From assembly GCA_010645155.1 (NCBI GenBank), contig CM021315.1, positions 11,641,723 through 11,705,722 of the forward strand: a stretch of DNA of 64,000 bases. The letters run 5' to 3'. This DNA comes from Tigriopus japonicus (taxonomy: Eukaryota > Arthropoda > Copepoda > Harpacticoida > Harpacticidae). Positions within the stretch are counted from its first letter, which is position 1; the number at the start of each line of letters is the position of its first letter. Below the pieces are notes generated by a model. The model ran no database searches. It worked only from the letters and a program-made list of their open reading frames with translations, and was not told the origin of the DNA. This document shows positions 33,693-46,800 of the stretch, one piece after another. A program made the translations under genes and the position numbers.

Positions 33693-35286
33693 ATATTTTG
33701 GATTCGTTGAATGAAACTGCTTATCGGGAAATCTAAAAAGAACAAATAATGATCCCTCACACAAAATTTGTGAGCATGGTGTTAAATATCTTTCATCCGT
33801 ATGTGTAAGTTGCATTCGAATTTACTTCTCGCGCTATTCTGTGTTATTTTTGCCCGGTGTTGAAGACCGCTCGAGGCTAATTTGATATCCCAAATTGCCG
33901 TTTGGTGGCTATGAACAATTAAAAGTTGCAATTTGACCCCCTAATCTTTAAAGAAGTTTTATTGATCTGCGCATCTGAAGTTTTTGTTTGTTGTTTGTTT
34001 GCGTCTGTTTGACGCAACAAAACCAGAAAAAGAATGTTTTTGACGGAAACGGCGTAATATAAGTTTTTTTTTGTCGATGAAATCAGTTTCAGAGATTCTA
34101 CGAAACAAGTTTCGGCAAAGAAGGGAGATACCCTAAGAAATTTTGGACGAAGTAGATAATAAAAGTTTTGATAAAACGGCAAGGGAAAAGAGTGCATAGA
34201 AACTGAAACCGAATTTCGCTGACCATAGACGTCCCCACAATTGGGCGGCATAAAATGCATTAAAAAAATCCAAGCAACATAATGTGATTTTCTCTTTTCT
34301 GAAATCTTTGGGCGACGATAAAGACTTTTTTCTTCGGAAACTCAGGCTGGACCATCATGCAAGAAGAGATCGAACTTACACTATTCTGCCTGCACTATCA
34401 TTTAATTAAAAAAGGCCCTTAGTTTTGAACCAGGCCTCTGATCAACCTGAAACTTGAAAATCGTGGATGGTGAGAGGCAAACCCGGGCTCATTGCAAGGA
34501 GATCACAATGGTTCAAACAAAAGTCGTTGATGTTCATGTTGAGCCTCCTTCTTTGGCGAGGCAATGGGCTGACAAATTACATTGCATATAGCTTATTTTA
34601 AAACTGATTTTCTTTGTTGAACAGAGTATAACAAGACATGAATCAAAAATTTTAAATATTCCTGTTGATCAAATTATAATCCATCTTTTTTCCAACACTT
34701 GTAGAGTCTCTAAACTATTTATCGCGCGTCTTCTTTCGGTTCCGGTACGGGTAACCAAGAACAATGATTGGACCGAAATCATTTCTAGTCCACCTTTACT
34801 ATACAGGGTGTGAACCACACATGAAGGAACGGGAAGTCGGGGACAGAGACACAGAAATGTACAGATACAAACTAGGATGCACAGACGAGCAACATGGAGA
34901 GGAGCAAGACTGAAAACATCCTGTTCAAGTCGCTGGAGTTTCAACTTATTTGAATTGTGACAAATCAGCGAATCACTGAAACAAATTTGATAAAAAGCAT
35001 AGTTTGAATTTCTTTCATTGTGAAATTAAGGTGTTAAATTTTTCTAGCATAAAAATCAACGGTACCTTATGATGATGCTTCACGAAACCACAGAATCCTC
35101 TCTCTGATGCTCTCTAAAATAGTTTTCAATTCCATTCAAAAGGAAAAGAATGGTTGATGTCTGATCGCAACTCAGAATATGTTTTTTTTTTTTTTTCAAG
35201 TTTGGAAAGGTCGATGAACATATTCAAATAGAAAGATGGTTAAGCATTTCAAGTGTTTGGCGATAAATCGCTCTTACTTGCTCGTT

Positions 35287-35345
35287 AATCTGACTTCATT
35301 TTGGTACGCTCGAGGTGTTAGAATTAGCTGCTTTAACATACGGTC
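35287..35345. mobile_element. Half copy of the GGCCGCATG foldback MITE
   Basis: CGTTAATCTGACTTCATTTT leads to GAATTAGCTGCTTTAACATA, matching the right arm of copy 2. The left arm is absent. Confidence 0.6.
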
Positions 35346-35354
35346 TAGTGTTGC

Positions 35355-35935
35355 GATGCTAACCCTGTCTAAGTCGATTGTTCAACCTCATTCATAATAT
35401 AAGGGTACCTCACCAGGAATGGCTATGCTTACATAGTAGGTCCCTGGCCTCACCTATTTGGACACCCTTAAGTTCGGCAGGAATGCAAAAGGTCGAGCAG
35501 GTCCAAAAATGTTTCATCAGGAACATCACAGGATTGCGAGATCTCTCATTTTGAGAGAGACTCCAAAAGTTCAGTCTGTACAGTAGTTAGAGAAGGTATT
35601 AAAGGTATCTGATACTGTATGTTTTCAAGAGCTTTCATGGGCTCTGTCCTAACCCAGGCTTTGAGATCAGTTGTAGCGCCTGTGGTGGTTTTACTTGTGC
35701 TCTGAGAGCACCTCCGAATTCCAAGTAATCGAGGCTACTTCGAACAATGACGGCCTCCTCTCTTCTTTCTGGGGGAATATGTAAGATCTGATCCTCTACC
35801 AGCTTTAAATGCAGGGTTTTATGAATTTTTAAACACTGTTCCTGATCGATCCACAATACAAGGGTTGTCCAGATCTGTCAGCACTAGAGCGTCTCTAGTC
35901 AGCACTAACTCGTTGGTAGATCAAATTTTGTAAAA
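35355..35935 (+). pseudogene. LINE (CR1/jockey-like) C-terminal fragment and 3' end
   Basis: Spread over several frames it reads LTLSKSIVQPHS, then KVEQVQKCFIRNITGLRDLSF and ERLQKFSLYS, then FKSFHGLCPNPGFEIS, and ends STNSLVDQIL. This is the block order of the region after the RT in CR1-like elements. Stops and frameshifts are frequent. The final motif recurs at 11178-11200. Confidence 0.75.
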
Positions 35936-36080
35936 AGGTAAATTCTATAAGTTATTTCAATGACTTATTGTTCTACATGGATTTGCATTCCTTTTGGTGG
36001 TGGTTAAAATTCCCAGCCACCAAAAAAGTAACGTGGAGGAAAAATGAATTGGAAATAAATAAGTCCATGGTACTTCAATC

Positions 36081-37836
36081 TTCCTTTCAAGTTTCATTGG
36101 AGTTACTAAACACAATGAGATATATTTGTTGTCCCAGAAACTGAAAAGAATAATCTTGATTTTTTCATGGGTCTGATCTAGATTAAATATTAGATACTTA
36201 AAAAATGAAATAGTTTTGAAAACATATTTTAAACTTCTCTTGAGCCTTCCTAGATTCCAATTGCATGGTACTTGATTAAAAATTCGTTCATGACCTGCTG
36301 AGTTTTTTTCGTTTGATAGGTTCATTAGCAAAAAAGCGATATAAGAATGGAACGGACGGAAGAACTCCATTCACAAGAAATATATTTGTTTTTTTTATCA
36401 CATGAAATGATATTAAAATCATAATCTTTATATTTGTCTCCTAGAATACCAAATTACTTTAAAATATTACATAAAGCACACCAAGTCACCTTTTGTATTT
36501 TGGATGTGATCCTTAGGAAATATCATTTTCATCCAAAATGCCATGACACCTTTTCACAGTAGAACAGATACACACAGGCATTCAACTTCCTTTCAAGTTT
36601 CATTGGAGTTACTAAACACAATGAGATATATTTGTTGTCCCAGAAACTGAAAAGAATAATCTTGATTTTTTCATGGGTCTGATCTAGATTAAATATTAGA
36701 TACTTAAAAAATGAAATAGTTTTGAAAACATATTTTAAACTTCTCTTGAGCCTTCCTAGATTCCAATTGCATGGTACTTGATTAAAAATTCGTTCATGAC
36801 CTGCTGAGTTTTTTTCGTTTGATAGGTTCATTAGCGAAAAAGCGATATAAGAATGGAACGGACGGAAGAACTCCATTCACATGAAATATATTTGTTTTTT
36901 TTTTTATCACATGAAATGATACTAAAATCAAATTTTTTTTATTTGTCTCCTAGAATACCAAATTACTTTAAAATATTACATAAAACACACCAAGTCACCT
37001 TTTGTATTTTGGATGTGGTCCTTGGGAAATATCATTTTCATCAGACCTGTTTTTTTTTCAAAGTATCTAGATAAGATAGTTTTTTCCGCAAAGTATCTAG
37101 ATAAAGATACTTTTAGATACTTTCCCGAAAAAAGTATCTAGATAAAGATACTTTAAGATATTTTCTCGAAAAAAGTATCTAGATAAAGATACTTTAAGAT
37201 ACTTTCCCGAAAAACTATCTAGATAAGATACTTCAAGATACTTTTCACAAAACGTATCTATATAAGATACTTGTAGATACTTTTCTTCATTATGCATAAT
37301 GTCAAATGATTTGTGCATTATGCACATTGAAAGTGAATGCATTATACATGTTAAGACTTGAGAGTGGACGAATTATGCACCCTTCCTCAAAGTGGATAAT
37401 GAATGCATCCTCAGATTCCTCACTTAATGTGCATAATGTGTCCACTCTCAAGTCTCAACATGCATAATGTATCCACTTTCATTGTACATAATGCACAAGT
37501 AATTTGACATTATGCAGTATGAAGAAAATTATCTAGAAGTATCTTATCTAGATACTTTTTGGGAAAATGCATAACGCATACTAAACAATGCATAATGGAT
37601 GCTTTAACACAAAAGATTGAGAGAACACATTATCTAGATAAAGATAGTTCAAGATACTTTCCCGAAAAAAGTATCTAGATAAAGATACTTTAAGATACTT
37701 TCCCGAAATGTTTTTTTATCTTTTAAATTATTTTTTATCTTTTATCTCGATAAGATAATTGAACAGGTCTGATTTTCATCCAAAATGCCATGACACGTTT
37801 TCACAGTAGTACAAATACACACAGGCATTCAACTTC
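36081..37836. repeat. 506-bp tandem duplication, second copy split by a hAT element
   Basis: Copy 1 is 36081-36586; copy 2 is 36587-37041 plus about 37780-37836. Both start TTCCTTTCAAGTTTCATTGG and end near ACACAGGCATTCAAC. They differ at only a few bases. The hAT element 37042-37771 with its 8-bp duplication interrupts copy 2 only. No gene is in the unit; an open frame (115-137 codons) recurs in both copies because the copies are alike. Confidence 0.92.
37042..37771. mobile_element. Non-autonomous hAT-type element, family CAGACCT, copy 2
   Basis: It begins CAGACCTGTTTTTTTT and ends TTGAACAGGTCTG. The exact 8-bp duplication ATTTTCAT is at 37034-37041 and 37772-37779. It has the same repeated AAGTATCTAGATAAAGATAC core and TGCATAATG palindromes as copy 1. 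It is inserted in the second arm of a 506-bp tandem duplication. Confidence 0.9.
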
Positions 37837-40800
37837 TGTTTTCGTTGGAAAGAGAAAAAGGATGTTCTCCTCCTCATTTTCAATTTTTGAAAGCAATTAT
37901 TCTCAATTTTTTTGGTTTATGGGCATTTAAAAAAGCTCTAATACATTAATTTTGTTCCAAAATGCCTGACACTTCAGTAGCTCATGCAAATTCGACCACT
38001 TGAAGTGTTCTGTTAAGGTCGGAAGTGTCATCCATATTTTGGATTACCAAGCCATTTGTAAACCAAAATGACAAGAACAATCGTTTGGCAAACGGTTCCC
38101 CAACTATGCGTTGTTAAATTTGTATCCCAAAAAGCGTATTTTTTTCATGTTTAACCGCAAGCTCCTTCGCATTAATAAAACCAAGTGCGATGAATGTTAT
38201 GTGAAGAAAACATGGTTTCGTAGTAATTGCACTTCCCTGAAGTTAGAGATGTCATAGGTTGAATTCTCCTTTTATTTTGGGCCTTTCTTGGACTTTTCAA
38301 GACGTTTTCCGTTAGATATATAGTTTTTCTTTTGTATTGGTACTTGTAACAAAGCTTTTATGGACTTTTTTAGAACTTAAATCCGTTCAAAAAAAAAAAT
38401 AGTTAAAAGACTGAGTTGCAAAAGCTCCGCCTAAAAAGGGAGAAAAAACAAAATTGGCTGAAAAAAGGACAGACCAAAAAGTTTTGGCCTAAAAAGGGAC
38501 ACAATTTTGGCCGATTGGCTTCTCGGCTGTTCATTTCTCTGTCAAAAGCACAAGTGTCTCGGACGAACAGAAAAAAAGATAGCGGAGAAAATGTGAGCGA
38601 CTTTACGACAACTCATGAAACATGGCCATAATTTTTGGCCCTCCAAATTGAATTCCAGAGCCTCTCCAACCACTTCAAGTGTTCCAGTCTCAGCCAAATC
38701 TTTTGACTCCGACGTGAAGATAGCCGCGGGCTAAAGTGCCTTTTAGATGAAGGAACGACAAATCACTATGAAGAAGCGCCATGCAGATTTTTCGTCGGCT
38801 CACTTCCGGTTGAATCAGTTTTTTTTTGTTACAGAGGCTAAACCCACCCACGAGAACATGATAACTTTGTCTCTCTTTTAACCCAAAGTCTCTACAATTT
38901 TCCACAATATTTGAGAGCAAGCCTTTCAAGTAAGCTTGATACCATATCGTGAAGAGCCAAAAGAAAAGGGTTTCAAATTCCAGGATCCGCGATGCGTTCT
39001 TAGGTAACAACATTTGGCCTTGAGTTGGGCGCCGAGGATAGCAGTATCCATGTTCAAAAGCCAATTTGGAAAGGGGATTGCCATGATCCCTTGGATCTAG
39101 GCCCGCCTTCTCCCCTCCCTTACCAAAGTATCCTGTTACCATGTCAATTACCCATCCACTTGTCCTCTTTCGTTGGTCCTAGCGAAAAAATGGAACGCAT
39201 CCGGACCATGACTGAGATCATATTGGGCAGCGAATTTGAAGTGTGATCATATGACCAATAAGCCATTGTTTGGAAGCATTTCGTTCTTCAGATTATGTGC
39301 ACTCAAATTAGGAAACCTTAAATCCATTGAAGGTCGAATCACCGCTTTCTAAAAGTCTTCTTTGTTGACAGCCTTGCAAAGCGAGCTTTCCCTCGTCCAG
39401 TTTATACGGGATCCCTGAACCTAAAGAAGCCTGAACCCAAGAAGGAGGAAAGAAAGGAGAAGCGCGCCAAAAAGGAGAATGTTTACAAATCTGAAGGGAA
39501 GCCGGTAGCATGATCCAGAAAGACAACCAGTTGAAAGGAGATTGAGTATCAGTGAGCCCACGGTGGACACTGAACGTCAGTGTGTCTAAGGGATTTTTCA
39601 AAAGTGAAATTCGTACCTAAAAGTGAAGAAATAGTGGGTAAGTTGAAAATGAAATGGGCAATCATGAATATGAAACCTCTCTTTTGACTGCGGTTGAGAA
39701 CATGTTTGCCAGCCCCAAGGTCTGGGATCTTCTTGAACTTGTGGTCAGTCAAGCGGAGTGTGTTAGATGATCCCATAATCCCCTCATCTAAATAATGTGC
39801 TATGTATGTGATGTGCTGAAGAACTGACCGCCCAAGGAAAGATAGAGCAAGCGTTGTTGGAGCATGGCTCTTCAAGGGATTCGAGACTCAGGATATATGT
39901 CGACTCTACATTGAAGGCATTTCTTTTCGATGGTGAGGGCGGATAGAGGATACCTCGAGGCGATGAGGAGGGATTTTGTTACTATGGTTACATTTACATT
40001 TCCATCCAGTTGTGGCAGGTAATTGGCCATCTCTCTGATTAGATCCCTCTTGCTGCTTCACGTTCCACAGATTTGCCACATGGGTATTGATTTCTTTTCA
40101 TGACCTACTTGTTACAGGCATGCACTAGATGCCTAATGCCTTTGATAGAAATCCAAATCAATCTTGATCCTCTCTTGCCATAAGGCTCCAAGCTCATGTG
40201 TTATTCGATCCAATTACCCATAGGCAATTATCATCTGTAGAGACCCTCATCTCCTCCTGCCATCTCCTCGTTCAAAATCTTCCGGTTCGTGGAAGCAATA
40301 ACGGAACACTGGAAACATATATACAGTAAATCCAATGATTGTTCGATGGATCATATTGAAGAGAGATCGAAGAAGCAAGAAGGGAATGAAGTCCCTCTTC
40401 CATGTCTTTGCTTTGGCAATGCTCGTCTCAAATGGACCCTGTCTTCTCCGTTCCAATTTGGTTTACTTTTTATACGAACCCCCTCCTTTTCTTTCCGTTC
40501 TTTTGCAAGACATTGTTTTCTTGGCCAAAAGGGGAGGAGAAAGAAGCATTGTGGATTGTGGAATTGCGGTGTGGGAGGGGGAGAGATGAGTAAGGGGAGG
40601 GGGTAACTTTCAGATTATTTCCTAAAATGAGGGAAAAACTTAGCCTTCTTCCGGGAGCTCTACATAATAAGGATGGAAGCGGGTACCACATTGAATGCCT
40701 TTGAATTCATTTGGAGTGTAAGGCCCTGGCCATAAAAACACAGTAACTCAACAGGGGGTAATGACAGGGAGGGGAAAAAGAGGGAACCCTGGACTGGAAT

Positions 40801-43800
40801 ATGGACTTGACCAATGGGTGGCATTGATGGTTGGCAGACTGTTCCAAGCTACATCAGACTAGCTTCTTGGTTTATTGCCTCTTGAAGGGTGGTTAATGGT
40901 TCACTTCCTCTTTTGTAAGGAGTAACTTGACCCTGTTCTTTCCATGGAAACCCATTTCCTTGAAAATCGAGTTAAGACCCCCTTGATTTTGGCTTTGTTG
41001 TTGAGGTTTTTTTTATTAGAACCCCAGGCTATTTTTCGCTGAGAAAGAGAAGTTTTCGTCATTTTTCAGATCGACGAGGCAATCTCTTGATTTTCTGCCA
41101 AACTTTTCGACGTTTCCCTCGAAGGTGTTGTCAACGTGTGCCTCAGGAGCTTGGAACTCTTTGTCCTGATTGAGGCCTTCAAACAAAAAGTGATTCACAA
41201 TCCAGTCAAAATTGAGTTTTCAGGCGTTTTCGGGCTCGTCCCTTGTCTTTTAGAGTCGATAAATTAAAAAGTGAGGAGAAGAGGACTTTCGTCGCGAATA
41301 TATATGAAGTGGGTCGTTTGCTCAAATGTAATCTAAAGCAGCTCTGAGCCTCCAATGTGTTCCATATCCCGGTTTTTTTGGACCATGGTGGTCTTTGGCT
41401 GCAAATGTAAGTCCCTCATGCAACAAGATGAGGGGCTATTCAAGGAGAGATCCCTCTCTAAGTAGGGGATACTCGTGTGTAGTCAGTTCAGTACTGACAT
41501 GGCGCCAATTTGCATAAGAATTTAGCTCCCTATCCTCGGCATTTCCACGCAGTGCCAACTTTTCAGCGCCCAAAATTGAGAAGATGTAAAAAAAGAGTCC
41601 AAACTCCAAGGATGAGAGGGAAACGAGACCAATGAAGGGGTTGTTCCAGTTTGATCCATGGCTAGGTTTTCTTGGGGGAAGGAAATCCCATGTTCCTTAT
41701 CTTCACACTACAAATCTTACAAGTCATTTCTCATTGCTGCTTTGATCTTTTCCTTGTCTGGTCTGTTCTCAGATCCTGACCAGGATTCTGTCCCTCGTTT
41801 TCGTCGGTTCTATCGATTTTTTGGCCTTCATCGCCTCGTTGTTGTCAAGTTCCAAGATGTTATGGTTGGGAGCGTTCGTGGTTGGTGGGCACAAAGACAA
41901 ATTTTTCATCAAATATAAACATCTTGAATAATGGTCTTCCACTTGACTTGGCCAATTCAACAAGATCTTAGAGTTGATGGTAGTGGAAGAAGTTGTAGCG
42001 GAGACTCGAAAGCTCAGCAATACATTACACAGTTTGTACAAGGACCATGACGATGAATAGAATGACAAAGTGAAGTTTCTCCCCCTCCCCTCGCCCATTC
42101 ACAGTCATTCAAGCGTTTCTTTAGGTTGTCTTCAACTTCTTACGACATGGTTCCCATGTTCTTATGGTCATTTCGAGTATTCCCATGTCAAGGATTGAGA
42201 ATATTTCATCAGAGATTTCAATTAGGATCAGCTCTCAACTTTTTCCCTGACATCAAAGGATCGGTTTAACCATCTGGGCAATAGTTGTGCTTTGATATTT
42301 AGAAGACAAAACCTAAGCGACATATTACAATTTCAATTTTGTGGCAAAAAAAAGTCCTAATTTCTTTTAAAAAAACTTTTTGGCTCTCCAATAAGTTAGC
42401 ATCGACCATAAAGCTGATCATCTTTAGTCTCCAAAATATTCAATGATTTGATTTAATGAAATCAAAGCCAATGTGCACCGGCTTATGTGTATCATGGCTA
42501 AATCTGAGTACGCAGAATGGAGACAAAAACCAAAACAAACCCATAAATGGGTTGGACTTTTTGCTTCATTGGTCAATAATACAAGAAAGCGAACAAATTG
42601 TGACATTTTTATTTGAAATGTCTGAGACCCTCACAGACAACTCATCGTGTTCTTTGTTGTTGTTGCTGAAGACGATGTCAATATTGACTGGAGGGCCTTT
42701 TTCTGACTCCCAAATCCCCAAAGCTCTTCGTCTAGCGGCCATCAATACAAATCAACATCCGAAATGTCATCATTGACTTGGACACCAGCCAGGAAACATG
42801 GAACGAAAAGCTCTCACTGAGTACAAATAGAGCTACAATCTGAATGGTGAACCCACTTAATGGATAGCGATATCCAGGTCTCAAGTGAAGATGCCGTTCA
42901 TATCAAACCCAAAATGGAAATGAGAGTCAATGCATCAATTGACAGTAGCTTCTTTCCTCTCTCTTTGGGTATCAGTTGTCGGTGGAAGGTGCCAAGAGCG
43001 TATTCAATCATCATGGAACCACTTTCCACGCTTGGCATGTGGCCTTGCAAGGCCAAGGGCTCTTAATTGTGGGATCAAGGCTGAATGGTGGCCTGCTATT
43101 CCCTAATTCAGACCATGTTACTCCAAAGCCCACCTCCCACCTCAAGGCCGTTGGCAGCCGAATAAACTGCTTCGTCGAATCTTTTTGCTCTCCACTCCCG
43201 AGACAAATGAGCTTTGAGATAAGATGATGCTTCCAAATGGTTAAGATTGGACAGGTGACAAGAAGTCGACGACGAGGTGTTGGAACGGTCCATGATGGGA
43301 AATGGAACAAGATTTTCTTGAAAATCGACAATGTTTCCGCACCGTTAGATCGGGGTTATATGTAACTTGACCCCTTTCGTACATTTACAATGGCAGAGGG
43401 ATGCATTCGTTATCCAACTTCCTTGGGATGTTGTTCCAGTTCCATCCGATGGATTGTGATAGTTTGGGGTCATGAAGATGCAAAGAAAACTTGACGCCTT
43501 GCGACCCATATGGACGAAAAACATTTTCTTTTCCATTCTCAACAGGCCTCTCAGAAGCTTGCTAATATCCGGCCTACTAATAATAATGAAAGGTGTCAAG
43601 AAGCAAGATTGGTCTTTCAGACCCTTGGGTTTACTCGTTACCGTGTTCCCTGCGTGGAAAAAATCCTACGTTCCATATTGAGCGCGAGAAATAAATTGGC
43701 GGCATCGAGGTCGTTCTTTGTGGCTTCATTCGCTCCATGTGGTTGATTGAAATTTTGATTGAAATGGCCCGAGCGTAGCACACACAAGGCCGATGAGCAT

Positions 43801-46800
43801 TGAATAGTGTAGTGAGTTGCTGCCGGGGAAATAGATTTTACTTAATGGTATTGGCGAAATGAGCTTTCTTTCCCACATCCAAGCCTGTTCTCAGTCTTCT
43901 TTTCAATCCAATTTGATGGAAGTAAACAAAATACAAAATGGCCTCTGGCCGGGACCAAGAAAATGCCATCACGTCTTGGGGACTGGATGGTTCGTGGCTT
44001 CATTGGAATTGACATTCTTGTCCGTTCCATTCATGGCCTTTGGATCGTCTCCTCCTTCATCCCTCTGAACGCGGTTCTTATTCTAAATGAAACCGTCCCC
44101 CCAAGTTTGTGAGGAAATTTTCTCCCTACTTTATTGCTTGAAAGGAATTTCTCAATTAAAGTTCCGAGAGAGGGCGAGCTCGAAAAACGCTCTAGAATGC
44201 ATCTGTTCTTGTGGTGAAAGATAATTAAAGCACAAAAGGCCTCCCTCTTCAACCTAATCTAGCATAACAAACCACTAGAACCCTCCTGAATTCCAATCTC
44301 TCTCCCACAACAATGAGTTATTTTCAATAAGGTTCCTCATGTTAGGGGGCCACTATTTGGCCTCTGCCTCTTTGAAAAATTTCAATTTTGAGTTAATAAC
44401 CTTGAAAACGGCTTTCATGTGATAAACTAATTTAGCCAAGTTTTTGGTCCATTTTTTGCCAGTGCCATAAATTTCCGTCTCGTTGGAAGGAAGGTCCTTG
44501 GTCACCCCGGTTTCCCCGTCTGCCAAAGAGCCTTTTATTGGGCCACAAATTTATATCCTGAAGTTTTTGTTAGAAAGGAGGCTAGCTTAAGCTTGTGGTT
44601 TTAATTAGAAATGAAACCAACAGTCTGTGAACAAATCAGACCCCTCACTTCAAAACCCATATATGAGCACACGAATTTCGATGGCGATTCTAACAAAAGC
44701 CTTCCAAAAAATCATAAGATCTCAAAACTGAATCTTGTTCGAACTTTTTTTAAGCCCGTTTGAGTTGATTTAAAGGTTTATTTTCTGACAGAGCTCTTGA
44801 TGACATGTTGGTTGGTTGGTTGGATGGTTTTCAAAAGCACTAATAAAGCTTTTCCTTGAGTTTTGGAAAAGCCAGCAGGGTATATCCGCCAGCATCTTCT
44901 CATTAAACTTTTTAAGAGTCCACGAGATGGAAATCTTCAAAACATCCTCATCCTCCAATAAACTTTCCCTAGTAAGATAGTAAGCAAGTTGGTCTACCAT
45001 AGTTCTTCCTCTCCTTATCTAAGTTAGGACCATATTCTCGTCCGTCATATGAAGAGAATTGCAGTATTTGTCTTCAAATCTCCAGGTTTTTCTCCTCCTT
45101 TCACTACAAATGGGGTCAGGTTTGGTTGATGGGACGAAGGGGACAATTTGATTTCCTCAACAGACTGTCTCTTTCTCCCTTAATTCGTCCCTTCCCCTTC
45201 TTCTTTTGAGGACATCGTTACTTCTGGAGATGATTGATCTTTTTTGACCTTTAGAGAATAACACAAAATCGGGTATTTGAATCTTGAAAGCGTCAATAAA
45301 TATGAAGAATGAGCACAATTCTCGGGAGTTATGATGGCTCGTATTGAAATGCTTTGATATTGACAAGGTTCTTTGTTGCAAATGGAAAATGATTTAGGGG
45401 AAATGATAGGTCGAAAAAAGGCTCAAATCTTGAAAAAATATCTCTTGATTTAAGTTCATTAGGCCTTGTTTTTTATCACAATCGAACGAATAATGGTGGT
45501 TCTAACCAAAAGAGGTCATTAAAAGCAAAAACAACATTTTCAACTTACTTAAAGTACCTCAATCACTTGAAATGATATGTAATAAACATGGTTCAATTTT
45601 TTGCCCTCTATCCCCTGAATTTCAATGTTAATTTTTTTTAACAAGGCCCCTTGAACCAAAGGAAAACCGTGAAAACACTGACACATACACGTTTTTTTAG
45701 TAGATACTTAACTTGAAACTTTGTTCATGTCCAGAGAGATTATGATGTTTCAACCTCGTCTTCAATTTCGTTTTCTACGTCACCCCATCTGATTTTGGGT
45801 TCAAGTTGAATAAGTCTGAGTAGACGAGTTTTCAGTCTGAGGGGAGAAATTGTGAAGGGTGGGAGAGAAAAATGAAGAGCACCTCGCTGATCCTTAATTC
45901 TTTCGAAATGAAAAAACAACACGCCACAATTAATCTTGGTAAATCTGCGACTGACACTCGCAAGGAAACTGTTCAAACCGCTTTGGTAAAGCTCCCATTC
46001 TCCTTTATAAACCTGTTGGCATCTAGAAAAATGATGGCACTGTTATAATACTTGAAATCATCAAACCGTATTTAATCAAACATACAACAACGTAATGTTT
46101 CGTAAGATTTTTCTCAAGATTTGATTTAAAATTGACTTTTAGGTGAATTCGCTGACATTACAAACTCTACCCTTATTATGTAGAATCCACAGTGTGGGTT
46201 GAATATTTCCAATTTCCAACGAACATTCCTTTCGAGAATCACGTTTCTCCGGTGTTTCCCTGAAAGGTTTTTGTTCCACGCGCTCTAGTCAAGCAATGCG
46301 AACCGAGAATATTTATCAATGCTCTGCATAAGGTTCAAGGTCTGTCGTCATAGCACAATATGTTCCCAAAGGATTGCCAAAGTTCACCCGTAATTCATAT
46401 TTGTCTCTCGTCGTGTTCCGGAGGGATCTCTTCAGTCTTGGATATCATTAGAGGCACTGTGAAAATACTCATAGGAACCCATCGTTGTTGGTCCTTTCTG
46501 TTCCAGATCGGATAAAGCTTTTGGAGGAAAACTTGCTTCCACCAAATGCACCTACGTACACCCAAAATAAATGACCCTCCAAAGATAGGTGGAAAGGAGG
46601 TTGGACCTTCCTTTTTTTTAAAGTGGAACCAAGTGGGGTTTGTTTTGGGCAGATATTGTCGCCTCATATACACTTTATCATGAACAGATTTATGTCCCTA
46701 GAGGGGAGCGAGGTATAGTAGTGGCACACTACTGTTCTTCTACTACATGCTGTGGAAGTCAACATCCCAAATGGCACTCATAGAAAACAGACACACGCAG

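Larger units (their letters stand above)
33575..35354. other. Spacer after CUB-D
   Basis: Apart from the poly(A) signal and a half MITE (35287-35345), nothing is supported. A 113-codon and a 91-codon minus ORF (33919-34260, 34669-34944) show no domain. Confidence 0.4.

Noticed and set aside
38690..39142. 150-codon minus ORF
   Set aside because: No recognisable domain, splice context or neighbouring exon; treated as chance.
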